Shown here piece by piece: positions 1-9,931 of a DNA stretch of 64,000 nt; position 1 is the stretch's first letter; each line of letters begins with the position of its first letter. The notes below the pieces were generated by a model that had not been told where the DNA came from, ran no database searches, and worked only from the letters and a program-made list of their open reading frames with translations. This stretch comes from CAWCJL01 sp963795775 (GTDB lineage: Bacteria; Acidobacteriota; Terriglobia; Terriglobales; Acidobacteriaceae): positions 62,001-126,000 of the forward strand of contig CAWCJL010000005.1 of assembly GCA_963795775.1 (NCBI GenBank), given 5' to 3'. Made by a program: the position numbers and the translations under genes.

Positions 1-508
1 GCCGGCGTCGTCGAGGTCGAAGGAGTAGGAGTCCTTCATGGTGAACTGGCGCACGCGCAGCAGGCCGGACTTGGGCCGGGGCTCGTCGCGGAATTTGGTC
101 TGAATCTGATACCAGATCTGTGGCAGTTGCTTGTAGGAGCGAAGCTCCTTGCGCGCAATGTCGGTCATGACCTCTTCATGGGTCATGCCCAGCGCGAGGT
201 CGGCGCCCTTGCGGTCCTTGAGGCGGAACATATTGTCGCCCATGGTGGTCCAGCGGCCGGAGGCCTCCCAGATTTCGCGCGGGTTGAGCGCAGGGAAGAT
301 AGAACTCCTGCCCGATGCGGTCCATCTCCTCGCGCACGATGGCGATGATTTTGTTCATCGAGCGCTGCCCGAGAAAGAGATAGGAGTAAATACCCGCGCC
401 GAGCTGGCGGATATAGCCGGCGCGCAATAGAAAGGTGTGGCTGGCGACTTCGGCATCGGCCGGCGCTTCGCGCAGCGTGGGGATGAAGAGCTTGGACCAG
501 CGATGCAT
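1..508 (-). CDS. proS: Prolyl-tRNA synthetase, N-terminal part (frameshifted, runs off window)
   Basis: ProRS charges tRNA-Pro with proline in the cytosol. The ATG at 508 opens a typical bacterial ProRS N-terminus (MHRWSKLFIPTLRE, then SHTFLLRAGYIRQLGAGIY). The frame is lost at a CCC run (plus-strand GGG 293-295). Removing one base restores the family sequence to the window edge, including NPREIWEASGRW, GMTHEEVMTDIARKEL and TMKDSYSFDLD. Class II motifs 2 and 3 lie outside the window. ProRS is essential and the sequence on both sides of the indel is well conserved, so a sequencing or assembly error is more likely than a real null allele. No other gene on this strand is close enough upstream to suggest an operon. 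Confidence 0.93.
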
Positions 509-708
509 GCGGATTGGTTCTCGTTTCCTCGTACTGGAGAGCTGATTCCGGGCGGAGCGGCGCGGGCGTGGGCCCGGCAGCGTCTCTTATTTTAAACGAC
601 GGGGAGTGAGGGTTCCGAAAGGGAGCAGGCGGGCATGGCGGGGTCTGAGCCGGGGAGAGCGGAGGCCGGGGCAGATGGAAACGCTCTGGCCGGAAAGGAT
701 CGGAACAG

Positions 709-761
709 CAAAAAGCCGGCAGGCTTCCTCCCCCAGATTCGAGGAGTGAAGCCTGCCGGCT
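709..761 (-). terminator. Rho-independent terminator of the Ig/PQQ protein gene
   Basis: A perfect 14-bp stem (AGCCGGCAGGCTTC at 714-727 pairing with 748-761) has a 20-nt loop. On the minus strand it is followed by a run of five T. It sits just past the corrected stop at 775-777. Confidence 0.8.
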
Positions 762-774
762 GAGCCGTGCAGTT

Positions 775-3590
775 TTACTGCGGGATAGTAAGGCCGACCA
801 CCTTGTTGTTGGCCGACATAGACGTGCGAGTTGACTGCGGTTGAGCGTGGTCCACTTGGAGCAGGAGCCGAGGCTACCGCTTGTGTAGAGCGAATTGGCC
901 ACATTGTTGGCATCCAGGGCGTGGAGAGTCCCGTTGTTCGGATCCATGCTCCAGATAATGCCGTTGCTGCCGCCATTGGCCGTGAGGACGGTTTGGGCTC
1001 CCGGCCAGCTATAGGCATAGCTTCCTTTGGCTACGGAGTCCCGGAGAGTTGCCCGTTGACCATGCTGAACTGCTTGACTACGTCGCCGTTACCGCCGAAG
1101 TAGAGCTTGTTCTGCCAGTACACAGGGTTCGTGTAGCAGGACTGCCCGGAGTCTCGAGCCCGTTGCGGTCCCGCCGACCTGTCCTGTGATGCGCTGCAGG
1201 ATGTTATCGGAAGAGCCGTTTTGGCCCAGGTTATCCGCGATTCATGACATAAATCGGGTCTGGCTTGCCGCACACGATCAGGATATGCGGATGGCTGCCG
1301 GACTGGTTGAGGAAGATAGGACCGGCCGAACCGAAGTCCAGTCCTTGCTTGACAGGCTGGCTTGATCGTAGGGAGCAAACCAGTCCTGGATCTGCAGGGT
1401 TGGGCTGAGTTTCAGCGCGCTCATGGCAAAAGTGCTGGTTCCGTTGTAGTCCCCGTTGCCCGTAGCGACATAGACATTTCCATTGTCGTCCACGGCAGGC
1501 GCTGCCGTACCTTGCCAGATGCCACCAGCGTAGCCGCCGGGGGTGGTGTTGATCATTGCCGTCTGACTGAGCGAGTTGTTGTCATAGGCAAAGACATAGC
1601 CGTGGAAGGGAGCCTTGTCGGCAATGCCGCCAAAGGAAACGTAAACGTTGCCGTTGGCGAGGACCAGTCCAGCGCGGTTGTTATGACGCGGGTCGGTGAA
1701 TTGGGAATCTTGAATGACCGCGGGACTGGTCCGGTCATTCCCGGTGGTGATGTCCACAGCATGGAGCCGGTGAACGAAGGTGGTGTTGTTGTTCTCCGCG
1801 GTGAAGGCGACAACATAAAGAGTATTGCTGTTGGGGTCGATCACCGGCGTTCCGACGATGCCCATCTGTGTCATGGAGCCGCCGACGGAGCTTCCCGCGA
1901 CTGCAGTGGCGCCGCTAGAAAGGAAAGACCTCTTCCAGAGCTGGGTTCCGGTATCTCCATCAATGGCATAGAGGCTGTCGTTGGAGGTGCCGACAAAGAC
2001 GACGTTGTGGGGCGTTCCGTTGATGCTAACCGCGTTCATGTAGAGCGGCTGGTGCCAGATGGTGCCGTCCACCGGGGCGCTCCAGGTTTGGGAAAGGCTG
2101 CTGACGTTGCTGGGCGTGAGCACAAACTCGTTGGTGTTGGCCCCGCTGCGTTTGTTATCGCTCAGCCAGGTGGTGTAGTTCACGATCTGAACGTTCACCG
2201 TGGCCTGGGCAGTATTGGAGGAATTGGTGGTATCCGTGGCAGTTACGACGCAACTGTTGGCGGTGCTGGGTGCGATGAAGGCGCCAGTGTTGTCGATGGT
2301 GCCGCAGGAAGCAGACCAGTTTGCCGAGGTGCTGGCGGTGAACTTCACTTTACCCAGGGCGTAGATGCTCGGCGAGGTTGGCGAAATTGTGAGGGTAACG
2401 GTAGCGTTGACCGTCACGTTGGTGGACCCGGTGCGGCCGGAGCCGTCGGTAGCTGTGCCGGTGACCGTGCAGCTTGTGGGCGTGCCCGGAGCGGTGTAGG
2501 CACCGGAGCCGGAAATGGAGCCACAGGAAGCGCTCCAGGTAACCGCGGTGCTGGCGGTAAAGGAGAGATTCCCGTTGACCGTGACGGATGGATTCGTCGG
2601 CGAGATGGTGATGGCCTGCAGTGCGTTCACGGTTACGTTCGTGGAGGCGGTGCGGTTCGTGCCGTCCGTGGCCGTGCCGGTAACGGAGCAGGTGGTGGCG
2701 CTCCCCGGTGCGGTGTAGGCGCCAGCGCTGGTGATGGTGCCGCACGATGCCGACCAGGTCACGGCCGCGTTGGCGGTAAAGGAAAGGTTACCGTTGACGG
2801 GCACAGATGGATTGACGGGCGAGATGGTGAGGGCGCTGGTTCCGCCGACGGTCACAGTGGTAGAGACAACCTGCCCGCTACCGGTAGGCGGACCCGGTGC
2901 GGCGACCGAGACGGTGCAGGTGTTGGCTGACGACGGCGCCGTGTAGTAGCCGGTCGAGGTGATGGTGCCGCAGGTCGCGGACCACTTCGGGGTGGCGCTG
3001 GTGATGCCCTGGGTGAACTGCTGTTTGGCACCGGCAGCAAGGCTGACGTTCGTGGGACTCATCAGCACGTAATTGGACGCCATGACGTGGTCATAGTTGT
3101 CCGACTCATATGCCGTACCGCTGGTGGCGTAGGCGCGGATGGTGCAGTAGGTGTTGGCTGCACCGGAAGCGGTATAGCGGGCGGTCGTGGAACCGGTAGA
3201 AGCGATGCTGCCGCAGGTCGTGGTCCAGCGCACCGGAACGGTGGCAGTGAAATTCCAGGTCTGGCCTTGCGGGGTTTTGGGACCATAAGGGCTCACGGTG
3301 AAGGGCGAGACCACGGTGGCCTTGGCGGTGGAGCTGCCGCTGCCATTCTTCGCGGTGGCGGTGATGGTGCAGGTTTCGGGAACGAGAGGGGCCTTGTAGA
3401 GACCGGTGGTGGAAATGGTACCGCAGCTCGCCTTCCAGGTGGAGGACGTACTGGCAGAGAACTGCTTGGTGGCATTTTCCGTAACGGTCGCAGAGGTCGG
3501 CGAAACAGAATTTGCAAGCAGGCTGGGTACAAATGCGAACCAGGCGATCGCCATCAAGGCTGCTTGCAGGAGGCGGACAGGGTTTTTCAT
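775..3590 (-). CDS. Secreted protein: six Ig-like repeats plus PQQ-type beta-propeller, multiple frameshifts
   Basis: An ATG at 3590 with GGAG 5 nt upstream starts a signal peptide (MKNPVRLLQAALMAIAW). Six bacterial Ig-like repeats of about 65-70 residues follow. Each has the pattern W.ASCGTI ... Y.AP ... TC.VT with two conserved cysteines, and the last three are nearly identical to each other. The C-terminal part carries quinoprotein-like propeller motifs (GTSNDSLYAIDGDTGTQLW). The frame is continuous only down to about 1340. Single-base indels near 1338, 1235, 1160, 1034, 834 and 813 must be corrected to reach the natural end VVGLTIPQ at 775, which lies next to a terminator. Extracellular adhesion or polymer binding is a guess. 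The indel density suggests poor sequence quality here, though true decay cannot be excluded. Confidence 0.75.
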
Positions 3591-4021
3591 GAAAGCTCCG
3601 GGGATTGAGAGCACGATTGCGCTCATGCTCGCTTCGAGCGAAGCGAGGTGTGACTTGCATGCGGAGCGCCGAGGGGGGTGGCGAGCCGCAGTATAGGATT
3701 GGCCGGGGGGCCATCCGCGAGAGTTGCCCTACTATGCAGTTTTTTACCTGATTGAGTACACAAAACTTTGGTAACAAATGTGTGACTACATGAGTTGCAT
3801 TTCTACTTTGGATTTGCTTATCGACGCAAGAAAAAGCCGCTGCGGTTTTCTGCGCAGAATTGCGACACGGCACCGGAGCAGTTGCGGGGTACACAAGCGC
3901 CCCCGGTGGTACAGTCAGGCCTGCGGGCTCGGGTATCCAAAAGCCCACGCACACTCGGGAATGGAAGAATGTTCTGCTCGCGCATCTTAACACCAGAAGA
4001 TTGCCGCCGGAGGATTTCTTA
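3591..4021. other. Divergent intergenic region, no gene seen
   Basis: This AT-richer spacer separates two divergent secreted-protein genes. It holds a perfect short palindrome at 3628-3647 (9-bp arms CTCGCTTCG/CGAAGCGAG, 2-nt loop). A -10-like TATACT for the minus-strand gene lies at 3690-3695, but no convincing -35 goes with it. Reading frames in the spacer lack ribosome-binding sites and family-like sequence. Confidence 0.4.
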
Positions 4022-4456
4022 ATGCGTCGCCTGTACCAGGCTGTTCTGTTGTGCGCGGGTTGCGTTGCGCCGTTGTGGATGGCGGGGTGTGGTTCGGCGG
4101 GCAACCCGGATTTTGCCATGACCGTGCAGACGGGCACGGTCTCGATCGTTCCGGGAGGAACCGCTACGGTCACCATCAGCGTCACCGCGGTACATCACTC
4201 TCAGGGCAGCGTTACGCTGATCATGAGCGGCTTGCCGGGAGACGGTAAGGGCGGCAACGCGGTGGGCATTGCACCGGCGCAGGCGACGGTGGGCATCGGC
4301 TCCACCCAGACGTTCTACCTGGTGGCCTCGCAGACGGCTGCGCCGAGCACCACTACGTTGACCGCAACGGGCATCTCAGCGGCGGTGCAGCTTTCGAGCC
4401 CGATTACGCATACCGCGACGCTGACATTGACGGTCCTGCCGGCCAGCGCGCCTTAA
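4022..4456 (+). CDS. Small putative lipoprotein, Ig-like fold
   Basis: The start is set by GGAGG 8 nt before ATG 4022. The 144-residue product begins with a signal peptide ending in a lipobox (WMAGC), so it should be lipid-anchored at an envelope membrane. The mature part is rich in T, S, V and G, with regular beta-strand patterning (TVSIVPGGTATVTISVTA, TLTATGISAAV) resembling the Ig-like domains seen across acidobacterial secreted proteins. There is no catalytic motif. A longer in-frame reading upstream exists but would bury the signal peptide. It diverges from the Ig/PQQ gene and converges on kdsD. Its function is unknown. Confidence 0.7.
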   Translation: MRRLYQAVLLCAGCVAPLWMAGCGSAGNPDFAMTVQTGTVSIVPGGTATVTISVTAVHHSQGSVTLIMSGLPGDGKGGNAVGIAPAQATVGIGSTQTFYLVASQTAAPSTTTLTATGISAAVQLSSPITHTATLTLTVLPASAP

Positions 4457-4471
4457 TCGCAGCCGGCGGCT

Positions 4472-5491
4472 TTACATCAACTCGAGGCCCCAGAGGTCGT
4501 GAAGGTGAAGCAGGCCGAGGGTCCGGCGGTCCGGCCCGGTGACGACGAGTGAAGTGATTTTCCGCTCTTCCATGGTGGCCAGGGCGCGAGCGGCGAGCTC
4601 GTCCGGAGCGATGGTGCGTGGCGTGGCGTTCATCGCATCGGCAGCGGTGAGGGTGAGCGCCTCTGGACCGCGCGCGCCCAGCAGCCGGCGCAGGTCGCCA
4701 TCCGAGATGAGGCCCAGCAGTCCTCCGGCCCCGTCGAGCACGGTGGTTACTCCGAGTTTCTTCCGCGACATTTCGTAGATGACGTCGGGCATCGGGGTGT
4801 GCGGGCCCACCGCAGGCAGCGCATCGCCGGCGTGCATCAGGTCACGGACGCGGGCGAGTTTTTTACCCAGTTTGCCACCGGGATGAAGGTCGGCGAAGTC
4901 TTCGGCGCGAAAGCCTTTGCGCAGGGAAACGGCGACGGCCAGGGCATCGCCCAGGGCGAGCATGGCGGTGGTGGAGGCAGTGGGCGCGAGGCCGAGGCCA
5001 CAGGCCTCCTGCGGCACGGAGCAGTCGAGCGCCACATCGCTGGCGTGGGCCAGCGTGGAGTGCATGGCGCAGCAGAAGGAGATCAGGGCATCGCCGATGC
5101 GCTTGAGCGTGGCCAGGAGGCGCAGTAGCTCTTCAGTCTCGCCGCTGGCGGAAAGCGCCAGCACCACATCGCCGCGCGCCAGCACGCCGAGGTCGCCGTG
5201 GAGCGCCTCTGCCGGGTGGAGAAACAGCGCGGGTGTCCCGGTGGAAGAAAGCGTGGCGGCGATCTTCTGGGCGATGAGGCCGCTCTTGCCCATGCCGGTG
5301 ACGACGACGCGGCCGCGGCTTTCGCCGCAGTTCATGATGAGGTCCACGGCGCGCGCGAAATCGCCGGCCATGGGACCTTCGAGGCGCTCGGCCAGCGCGA
5401 GCAGGCCTGCAGCCTCGATGCGGACAAGCTCGGGCGGCGTCGGTTGGGCGGGCGATTTCATGCGCGCGTGATGCGTTGCCGCAGGGAACAA
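4472..5491 (-). CDS. kdsD: Arabinose-5-phosphate isomerase (KdsD/KpsF family)
   Basis: The enzyme interconverts D-ribulose 5-phosphate and D-arabinose 5-phosphate, the first step to Kdo for lipopolysaccharide. The N-terminal SIS domain shows VVVTGMGKSGLIAQKIAAT, LHPAEALHGDLG and LSASGETEEL. The DLHPGGKLGKKL segment is typical of the family. Two CBS domains fill the C-terminal third (MPDVIYEMSRKKLGVTTV, GLISDGDLRRLL). Length (about 330-339 aa) is normal for the SIS-CBS-CBS form. The start is uncertain: TTG at 5491 gives the full frame, with GGAG about 12 nt upstream, while ATG at 5461 lacks an obvious ribosome site but also fits. It supports a Kdo-containing outer membrane, in line with lptE elsewhere in the window. 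Confidence 0.9.
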   Translation of the reverse strand: MFPAATHHARMKSPAQPTPPELVRIEAAGLLALAERLEGPMAGDFARAVDLIMNCGESRGRVVVTGMGKSGLIAQKIAATLSSTGTPALFLHPAEALHGDLGVLARGDVVLALSASGETEELLRLLATLKRIGDALISFCCAMHSTLAHASDVALDCSVPQEACGLGLAPTASTTAMLALGDALAVAVSLRKGFRAEDFADLHPGGKLGKKLARVRDLMHAGDALPAVGPHTPMPDVIYEMSRKKLGVTTVLDGAGGLLGLISDGDLRRLLGARGPEALTLTAADAMNATPRTIAPDELAARALATMEERKITSLVVTGPDRRTLGLLHLHDLWGLELM

Positions 5492-5598
5492 AACAAGATG
5501 GCTCTCCTCAGTGCTGACAGGCCGTCCATTTAGAATAAGGGGTCGCAGGCTTCCGGGTGCATGCAGGCTCCGAAGCGGAACTATAGAAAGGCCAAGGA

Positions 5599-6222
5599 TT
5601 GAAGCGCAACCAGATCGTGGTGCTCGTCATTGTAGGCGCAATTGCGCTGATGGCGTGGTCCGGATACCAGAACTTTAAAATGCGTCGCATGGCACAGCAG
5701 CAGAGGTCGCAAGGCGTGCTGCTGCCCGACATCTCCAACCAGACAGTAGGACAGGATGTAGCCGAAGACGAGGGGCTGCCGAACCTGCGGGGCAAGAAGG
5801 CGCCCAACTTCACGTTGCGCACACCCGAGGGCAAGCGTGTTTCGCTGGCCGATTACAAGGGCAGGGCGGTGTTGATTAACTTCTGGGCGACATGGTGCCC
5901 GCCCTGCCGGGTGGAGATGCCGTGGTTTGTCGATTTGCGCAAGCAGTATGCAGCGCAGGGTTTTGAGATTCTCGGCATCAGCGAGGACGACGCGAAGGAC
6001 CGCAGCGCGGTGGCGAAGTATCGCGACAAGACCGGCGTGAACTACCCGGTGTTGATGGGCGACGATGCGGTAGGAAAGGCGTACAAGTGCTGCGAGTTTC
6101 TGCCCACTTCCTATTATGTCGGCCGCAACGGCAAGATCGTGGAAGAGGTCGCCGCGCTTTCCTCGCGCAGCCAGGTGGAGGCAAATATCAAGAAGGCCCT
6201 GGCGGCCGGAGGGCAACAATGA
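5599..6222 (+). CDS. TlpA-like thioredoxin-fold protein, membrane-anchored
   Basis: One N-terminal transmembrane segment (residues about 5-22) anchors a periplasmic thioredoxin-like domain with the redox motif WCPPC (FWATWCPPCRVEMPW) and the AhpC/TSA-type opening APNFTLRTPEGKRVSLADYKG. An extra CC pair (YKCCEFLP) precedes the cis-Pro region, where LPTSYYVGRNGKI is the usual TlpA/ResA signature. It probably reduces or transfers disulfides in the periplasm, for example in cytochrome c maturation. The start is TTG 5599, preceded by AAGG. The stop overlaps the next gene's ATG (ATGA at 6219-6222), so the two are probably co-translated and their products work together. Confidence 0.85.
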   Translation: MKRNQIVVLVIVGAIALMAWSGYQNFKMRRMAQQQRSQGVLLPDISNQTVGQDVAEDEGLPNLRGKKAPNFTLRTPEGKRVSLADYKGRAVLINFWATWCPPCRVEMPWFVDLRKQYAAQGFEILGISEDDAKDRSAVAKYRDKTGVNYPVLMGDDAVGKAYKCCEFLPTSYYVGRNGKIVEEVAALSSRSQVEANIKKALAAGGQQ

Positions 6223-6728
6223 GAACACTCTTGCGAGCGGGCGGGATCGCTGTAGCGGCCTTGCTGCTGAGCGGTGTGGGGCTGGGGCAGACGTTTCCCT
6301 GGCAGAGCGCGCAGAAGGCGGCGGGCAAGGGTGCTTCGATTGTCCAGTTCGCCGGACCCGAACAGATCAGCGTGCAGGCCGGCCAGCCGCAGGAAGTAGA
6401 GCTGCGCTTCCAGGTAGCGCCCGGGTACCACATCAATTCGCACACACCGCACGGGAAGACGCTGATTCCGACGCAATTGATGATCACCGAAGGGAGCGGG
6501 CTCGATGTGACGCGGGTGGACTTTCCGCAGGGCACCGACACCAGCTTTGCCTTTGCTCCCGACGAGAAGCTGAATGTGTACATGGGCGATGTGGTGCTTC
6601 GTGCGCACCTGAAGGCGAAGCCCGGCAGCCAGTTGCTTCAGGGAGCGCTGCGCTACCAGGCATGCGACCAGAATGCGTGCATGCCGCCGAAGACGACGGC
6701 GGTGGCCGTGAGCGTGCTGGCGAAGTAG
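6219..6728 (+). CDS. Stand-alone DsbD N-terminal (alpha) domain protein
   Basis: This 169-residue exported protein has a signal peptide (residues about 1-23) and a single Ig-like domain matching the periplasmic alpha domain of DsbD: VQAGQPQEVELRFQVAPGYHINSH, then YQACDQNACMPPKT with the two cysteines that shuttle electrons in DsbD. The transmembrane beta and C-terminal gamma domains of full DsbD are absent. The upstream TlpA-like gene could supply a gamma-like thioredoxin partner. ATG 6219 overlaps the TlpA stop. No downstream gene on this strand belongs to the unit, so the membrane electron donor (CcdA-like) must be elsewhere if the pathway is complete. Confidence 0.8.
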   Translation: MRTLLRAGGIAVAALLLSGVGLGQTFPWQSAQKAAGKGASIVQFAGPEQISVQAGQPQEVELRFQVAPGYHINSHTPHGKTLIPTQLMITEGSGLDVTRVDFPQGTDTSFAFAPDEKLNVYMGDVVLRAHLKAKPGSQLLQGALRYQACDQNACMPPKTTAVAVSVLAK

Positions 6729-6806
6729 GCGCGTTTCTTTCATCGCTTAGAGCAGGGGTTGCACAATACGGCGAACGGCTGGAAACGCGAGAGTTGAGCT
6801 GGACGG

Positions 6807-8317
6807 TTAGATCTGGGGAGCCTGCTCGGGTGCGGGCGCGGCAACCGGGATGTCAGTCGCAGCTTCGAGACGCGCGACCACCCGTTCCTTCCCCAGCAGC
6901 ACCATCACGGCAAAGAGACTGGGCGCCACCGCCTGCCCGGTGAGGGCGACGCGGGCGCCGTTGATCAGTGCGCCGGCTTTGATACCTTATCGGCCGCAAA
7001 GGCGCGCAGGATCGCTTCTGTGGAGGCTTCGGTGAACTCGTCGGCCTGCGCGTAGCGCGCGGCGAGTTCAACCAGAAGGGCGCGGGTCCGGTCGTCACTC
7101 AGGAATTTTGTAACCGCGGTGGGATCGTAATTGAACTGCTCGCTGAAATAGGCGCGGAACGAGGTGGCGAAGTCCCGCAGGCTGCGTGCCCGCGGCTTGA
7201 GCAGCTCGATGGCTGCCAGCGTCTCTTCCCGGCTGCGCTCGGTCCAGAAGTCACACTTTACCCATTCTTCTTCGACATGGGGCAGAAGCTGCTCGGCGGA
7301 GTAGCGCCGGATCCACTCGGTGTTGAACCAGGCCAGCTTGTCATTATCGAACACCGCGTCGGACTTGGCGATGCCGTCGAGCGAAAAGAGCTGGATCAAT
7401 TCTTCCGAGCTGAAGATTTCGCGATCGCGTCCATCCGCGTCCTTGCCGGCGGTGCCCGGTGTCCAGCCGAGCAGGGCGAGGAAGTTGCGGAAGGCTTCGG
7501 GCACGATACCCATCTCTTTGTACGAGATCACGCTAGTGGCGCCGTGGCGCTTAGAGAGGCGCGTCTTGTCGGGCCCGAGAATCAGCGGCACGTGGGCGAA
7601 GACCGGCAGCGGCGCGCCGAGAGCCTGGTACTGCAGCACCTGCTTCGGCGTGTTGGAGATGTGGTCCGCGCCGCGGATTATGTGCGTGAGGCGCATGTCC
7701 AGGTCATCGGCAACGACCGAGAGGTGATAGGTGGGGATGCCGTCCGAGCGCAGCAACACGAAGTCTTCAATCTCGGCATTGGCCACCGAGACGCGCCCGA
7801 AGACCGCGTCATCAAAGGCCGTGGCGCCCCCTTCCGGCACGTGGAAGCGCACGGCGGCGGGTTCGCCGGACTGCAGGCGGGCGGTGCGTTCCTCCGCAGT
7901 CAGACGCGCGCAGCGGCGGTCGTACATCGGCGTTCGTCCGGCGGCGATCGCCTCTTCCCGGCGCTGTTCCAGTTCTTCTTTGGTGCAGAAGCAGCGGTAC
8001 GCATGACCGCTGGCGAGCAGCTTGTCCGCAGTTGCGTGATAGAGGGGCAGACGCTGCGATTGAAAGAACGGGCCCTCATCCCAGGTGAGTCCCAGCCAGC
8101 GCATGCCTTCGAGGATGCCCTCGACCATCTCTTCGGAGGAGCGCTCGAAATCCGTGTCCTCGATGCGGAGGATAAAGGTGCCGCCGGTGTGCCGGGCAAA
8201 AAGCCAGTTGAAGAGCGCGGTGCGCGCGCCGCCTACGTGCAGAAAGCCGGTGGGAGAGGGAGCGAAGCGGACGCGAGGACTGGGGTTCGGGAGGTGGAGT
8301 GTCGATTCGTCTGGCAT
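6807..8317 (-). CDS. gltX: Glutamyl-tRNA synthetase (one C-terminal frameshift)
   Basis: GltX attaches glutamate to tRNA-Glu. The class I signature appears as PSPTGFLHVGGARTALFNWLF and the KMSKS loop as TRLSKRHGATSV. Zinc-region cysteines and the anticodon-binding C-terminus are typical. The uncorrected frame stops at 6965. Adding one base at the GG run (plus strand CC 6985-6986) restores ADKG(I)KAGALINGARVALTG and an ordinary end at 6807, giving roughly the normal 500 residues. Because this gene is essential, the indel is probably an error. ATG 8317 is preferred; an in-frame TTG at 8332 is an alternative. Confidence 0.93.
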
Positions 8318-8419
8318 GATGAGTGGGTTCAATCCCGATGCTAGGTGCGGCTGGGGGGAGCGTCAAGGCGCGTGCCCTCGCCTGCGCGCATGCGGATGCC
8401 AGGACACACCGAGGATGCC

Positions 8420-9826
8420 ATGGACAATGCCGGAATAGAGATGGAGGGAAGTGCGCAGACTGGTTCCGGCGAGCTGAAGCGCGAGCTGCGTCTGCCCGAC
8501 CTGGTGCTGATGCAGGTGCTGCTGGTCACAACCGAGACCTGCATCGGCATTGCGGCGCGACAGGGTCCGACGCATGTCGTCTTCTGGACGATCGGCATCG
8601 CGGTCTTTTTTGTGCCGCTCGCGGTGGTGGTTCGCTTCCTGGGGCAGAGCCTGCCATGGGAAGGCGGCGTGTACCAGTGGGCGCGGGTGGGGCTGGGGCC
8701 TTTCTGGGGATTCCTGGCGGCCTGGAACTTCTGGATTTACTCCATCTTCCTCACGTCATCGCTGGGCATCTCGATCGCCGAGAGCATGGCGCTCGCGGGG
8801 GGCCCCTCCTATGCATGGATGCGCACCAGCGTGGCGCTCGTGACCGCAGTCAACGTCGTCGTCTTCGCGTTCATCCTCGCAGTCGATATCCGCGGGTTCA
8901 AGGTGGGGAAGTGGGTGTCGCACGCGGGCACGGTCACCATTCTCGGCGTGCAGTGTGCGTTGATCGCACTGCTCTTCTTCCGGCCGCACCACCAGGCGCC
9001 GGTGCAGCGGCCCTTCTCCTGGGCTATGCCGCCGCTCACACTATTGAGCCTGAACCTGCTCACCAAAATGAGTTTCACCGGCCTGAATGGCGGAGAGCAG
9101 GTTGCGGTGTTCGCGGGCGAGATCCGCAACCCGAGCCGCGGTATTGGGCTTTCGCTGTGGCTGGCCGCGCCGGTGATCGCGCTGCTCTATATCCTGAGCA
9201 CCGGTTCGCTGCTTTCTTATGTGCCGGCGGACCGGGTAGACCTGGCAGCGCCGGTATCGCAGCTCTTCAGCGCGGCCTTCGCCGGCAGCGGCTCTATCAG
9301 CCGCATCGTGCTGCTGGGCGTTGCCGCCATCATCGTGCTCTCGGTGGCGCAGTACACGGTGATTGTGGCGGAGACTTCGCGCCTGCCATTGGTGGCGGGC
9401 TGGGATGGCCTGCTTCCTCGCTGGTTTACCCGGCTAGACCCGCGGTACCGTACGCCATCGCGCGCGCTGTGGTTTGTGGTGCTTTGCTGTTTTCTTCTGG
9501 CGACGGTGAGCCTGGTCGGCGTGGGACGGCAGGAAGCGTTCCAACTGGTGATCACGGCGGCGCAGGCTTGCTACGGGCTCTACTATCTGGTGCTCTTTTC
9601 GATTCCGCTGGTCGCAAGCGGGCGGCTGCCGCGCCGTCCGGGACCGGTGGTGCGCGTCTGTGCTGCGCTGGGATTGAGCACCACCGCGGCTGCAGTGGTG
9701 CTGCAGGTGGTGCCGATCATCGATGTCCCCCATCCCTGGACTTTCGGCGGAAAGGTCGCGCTGGCGTTGCTGGCGGCAAATGCGATCGGGGCGCTCTTGT
9801 ATCGCCGCGCCAGGGCCGGTTTTTGA
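8420..9826 (+). CDS. APC-family amino acid/polyamine permease
   Basis: This is an integral inner-membrane protein of about 468 residues with roughly 12 hydrophobic segments. It starts at ATG 8420, with GAGG 6 nt upstream. Family features include the first-helix stretch LVLMQVLLVTTETCIGIAARQG, the LPWEGGVYQWARVGLG loop and, in the middle, TGLNGGEQVAVFAGEIRNPSR, typical of APC transporters where an acidic residue follows helix 6. The substrate cannot be read from sequence. It diverges from gltX and precedes the catalase-like gene by about 100 bp without sign of an operon. Confidence 0.82.
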   Translation: MDNAGIEMEGSAQTGSGELKRELRLPDLVLMQVLLVTTETCIGIAARQGPTHVVFWTIGIAVFFVPLAVVVRFLGQSLPWEGGVYQWARVGLGPFWGFLAAWNFWIYSIFLTSSLGISIAESMALAGGPSYAWMRTSVALVTAVNVVVFAFILAVDIRGFKVGKWVSHAGTVTILGVQCALIALLFFRPHHQAPVQRPFSWAMPPLTLLSLNLLTKMSFTGLNGGEQVAVFAGEIRNPSRGIGLSLWLAAPVIALLYILSTGSLLSYVPADRVDLAAPVSQLFSAAFAGSGSISRIVLLGVAAIIVLSVAQYTVIVAETSRLPLVAGWDGLLPRWFTRLDPRYRTPSRALWFVVLCCFLLATVSLVGVGRQEAFQLVITAAQACYGLYYLVLFSIPLVASGRLPRRPGPVVRVCAALGLSTTAAAVVLQVVPIIDVPHPWTFGGKVALALLAANAIGALLYRRARAGF

Positions 9827-9931
9827 AAGGTTGCGGCGAGCGCGGGAACAGGGCACAGGAAATTGATGAAGAGGCGGGCAGCTTCGCGGCTACACTGTGG
9901 CAACCCCGAATCAAGAAAAGGAGCACGACCC

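Noticed and set aside
2350..2745. Tandem repeated DNA in the Ig/PQQ gene as a possible CRISPR-like array
   Set aside because: Repeats are about 200 nt, in frame and encode Ig-like domains; there are no short palindromic repeats with unique spacers.
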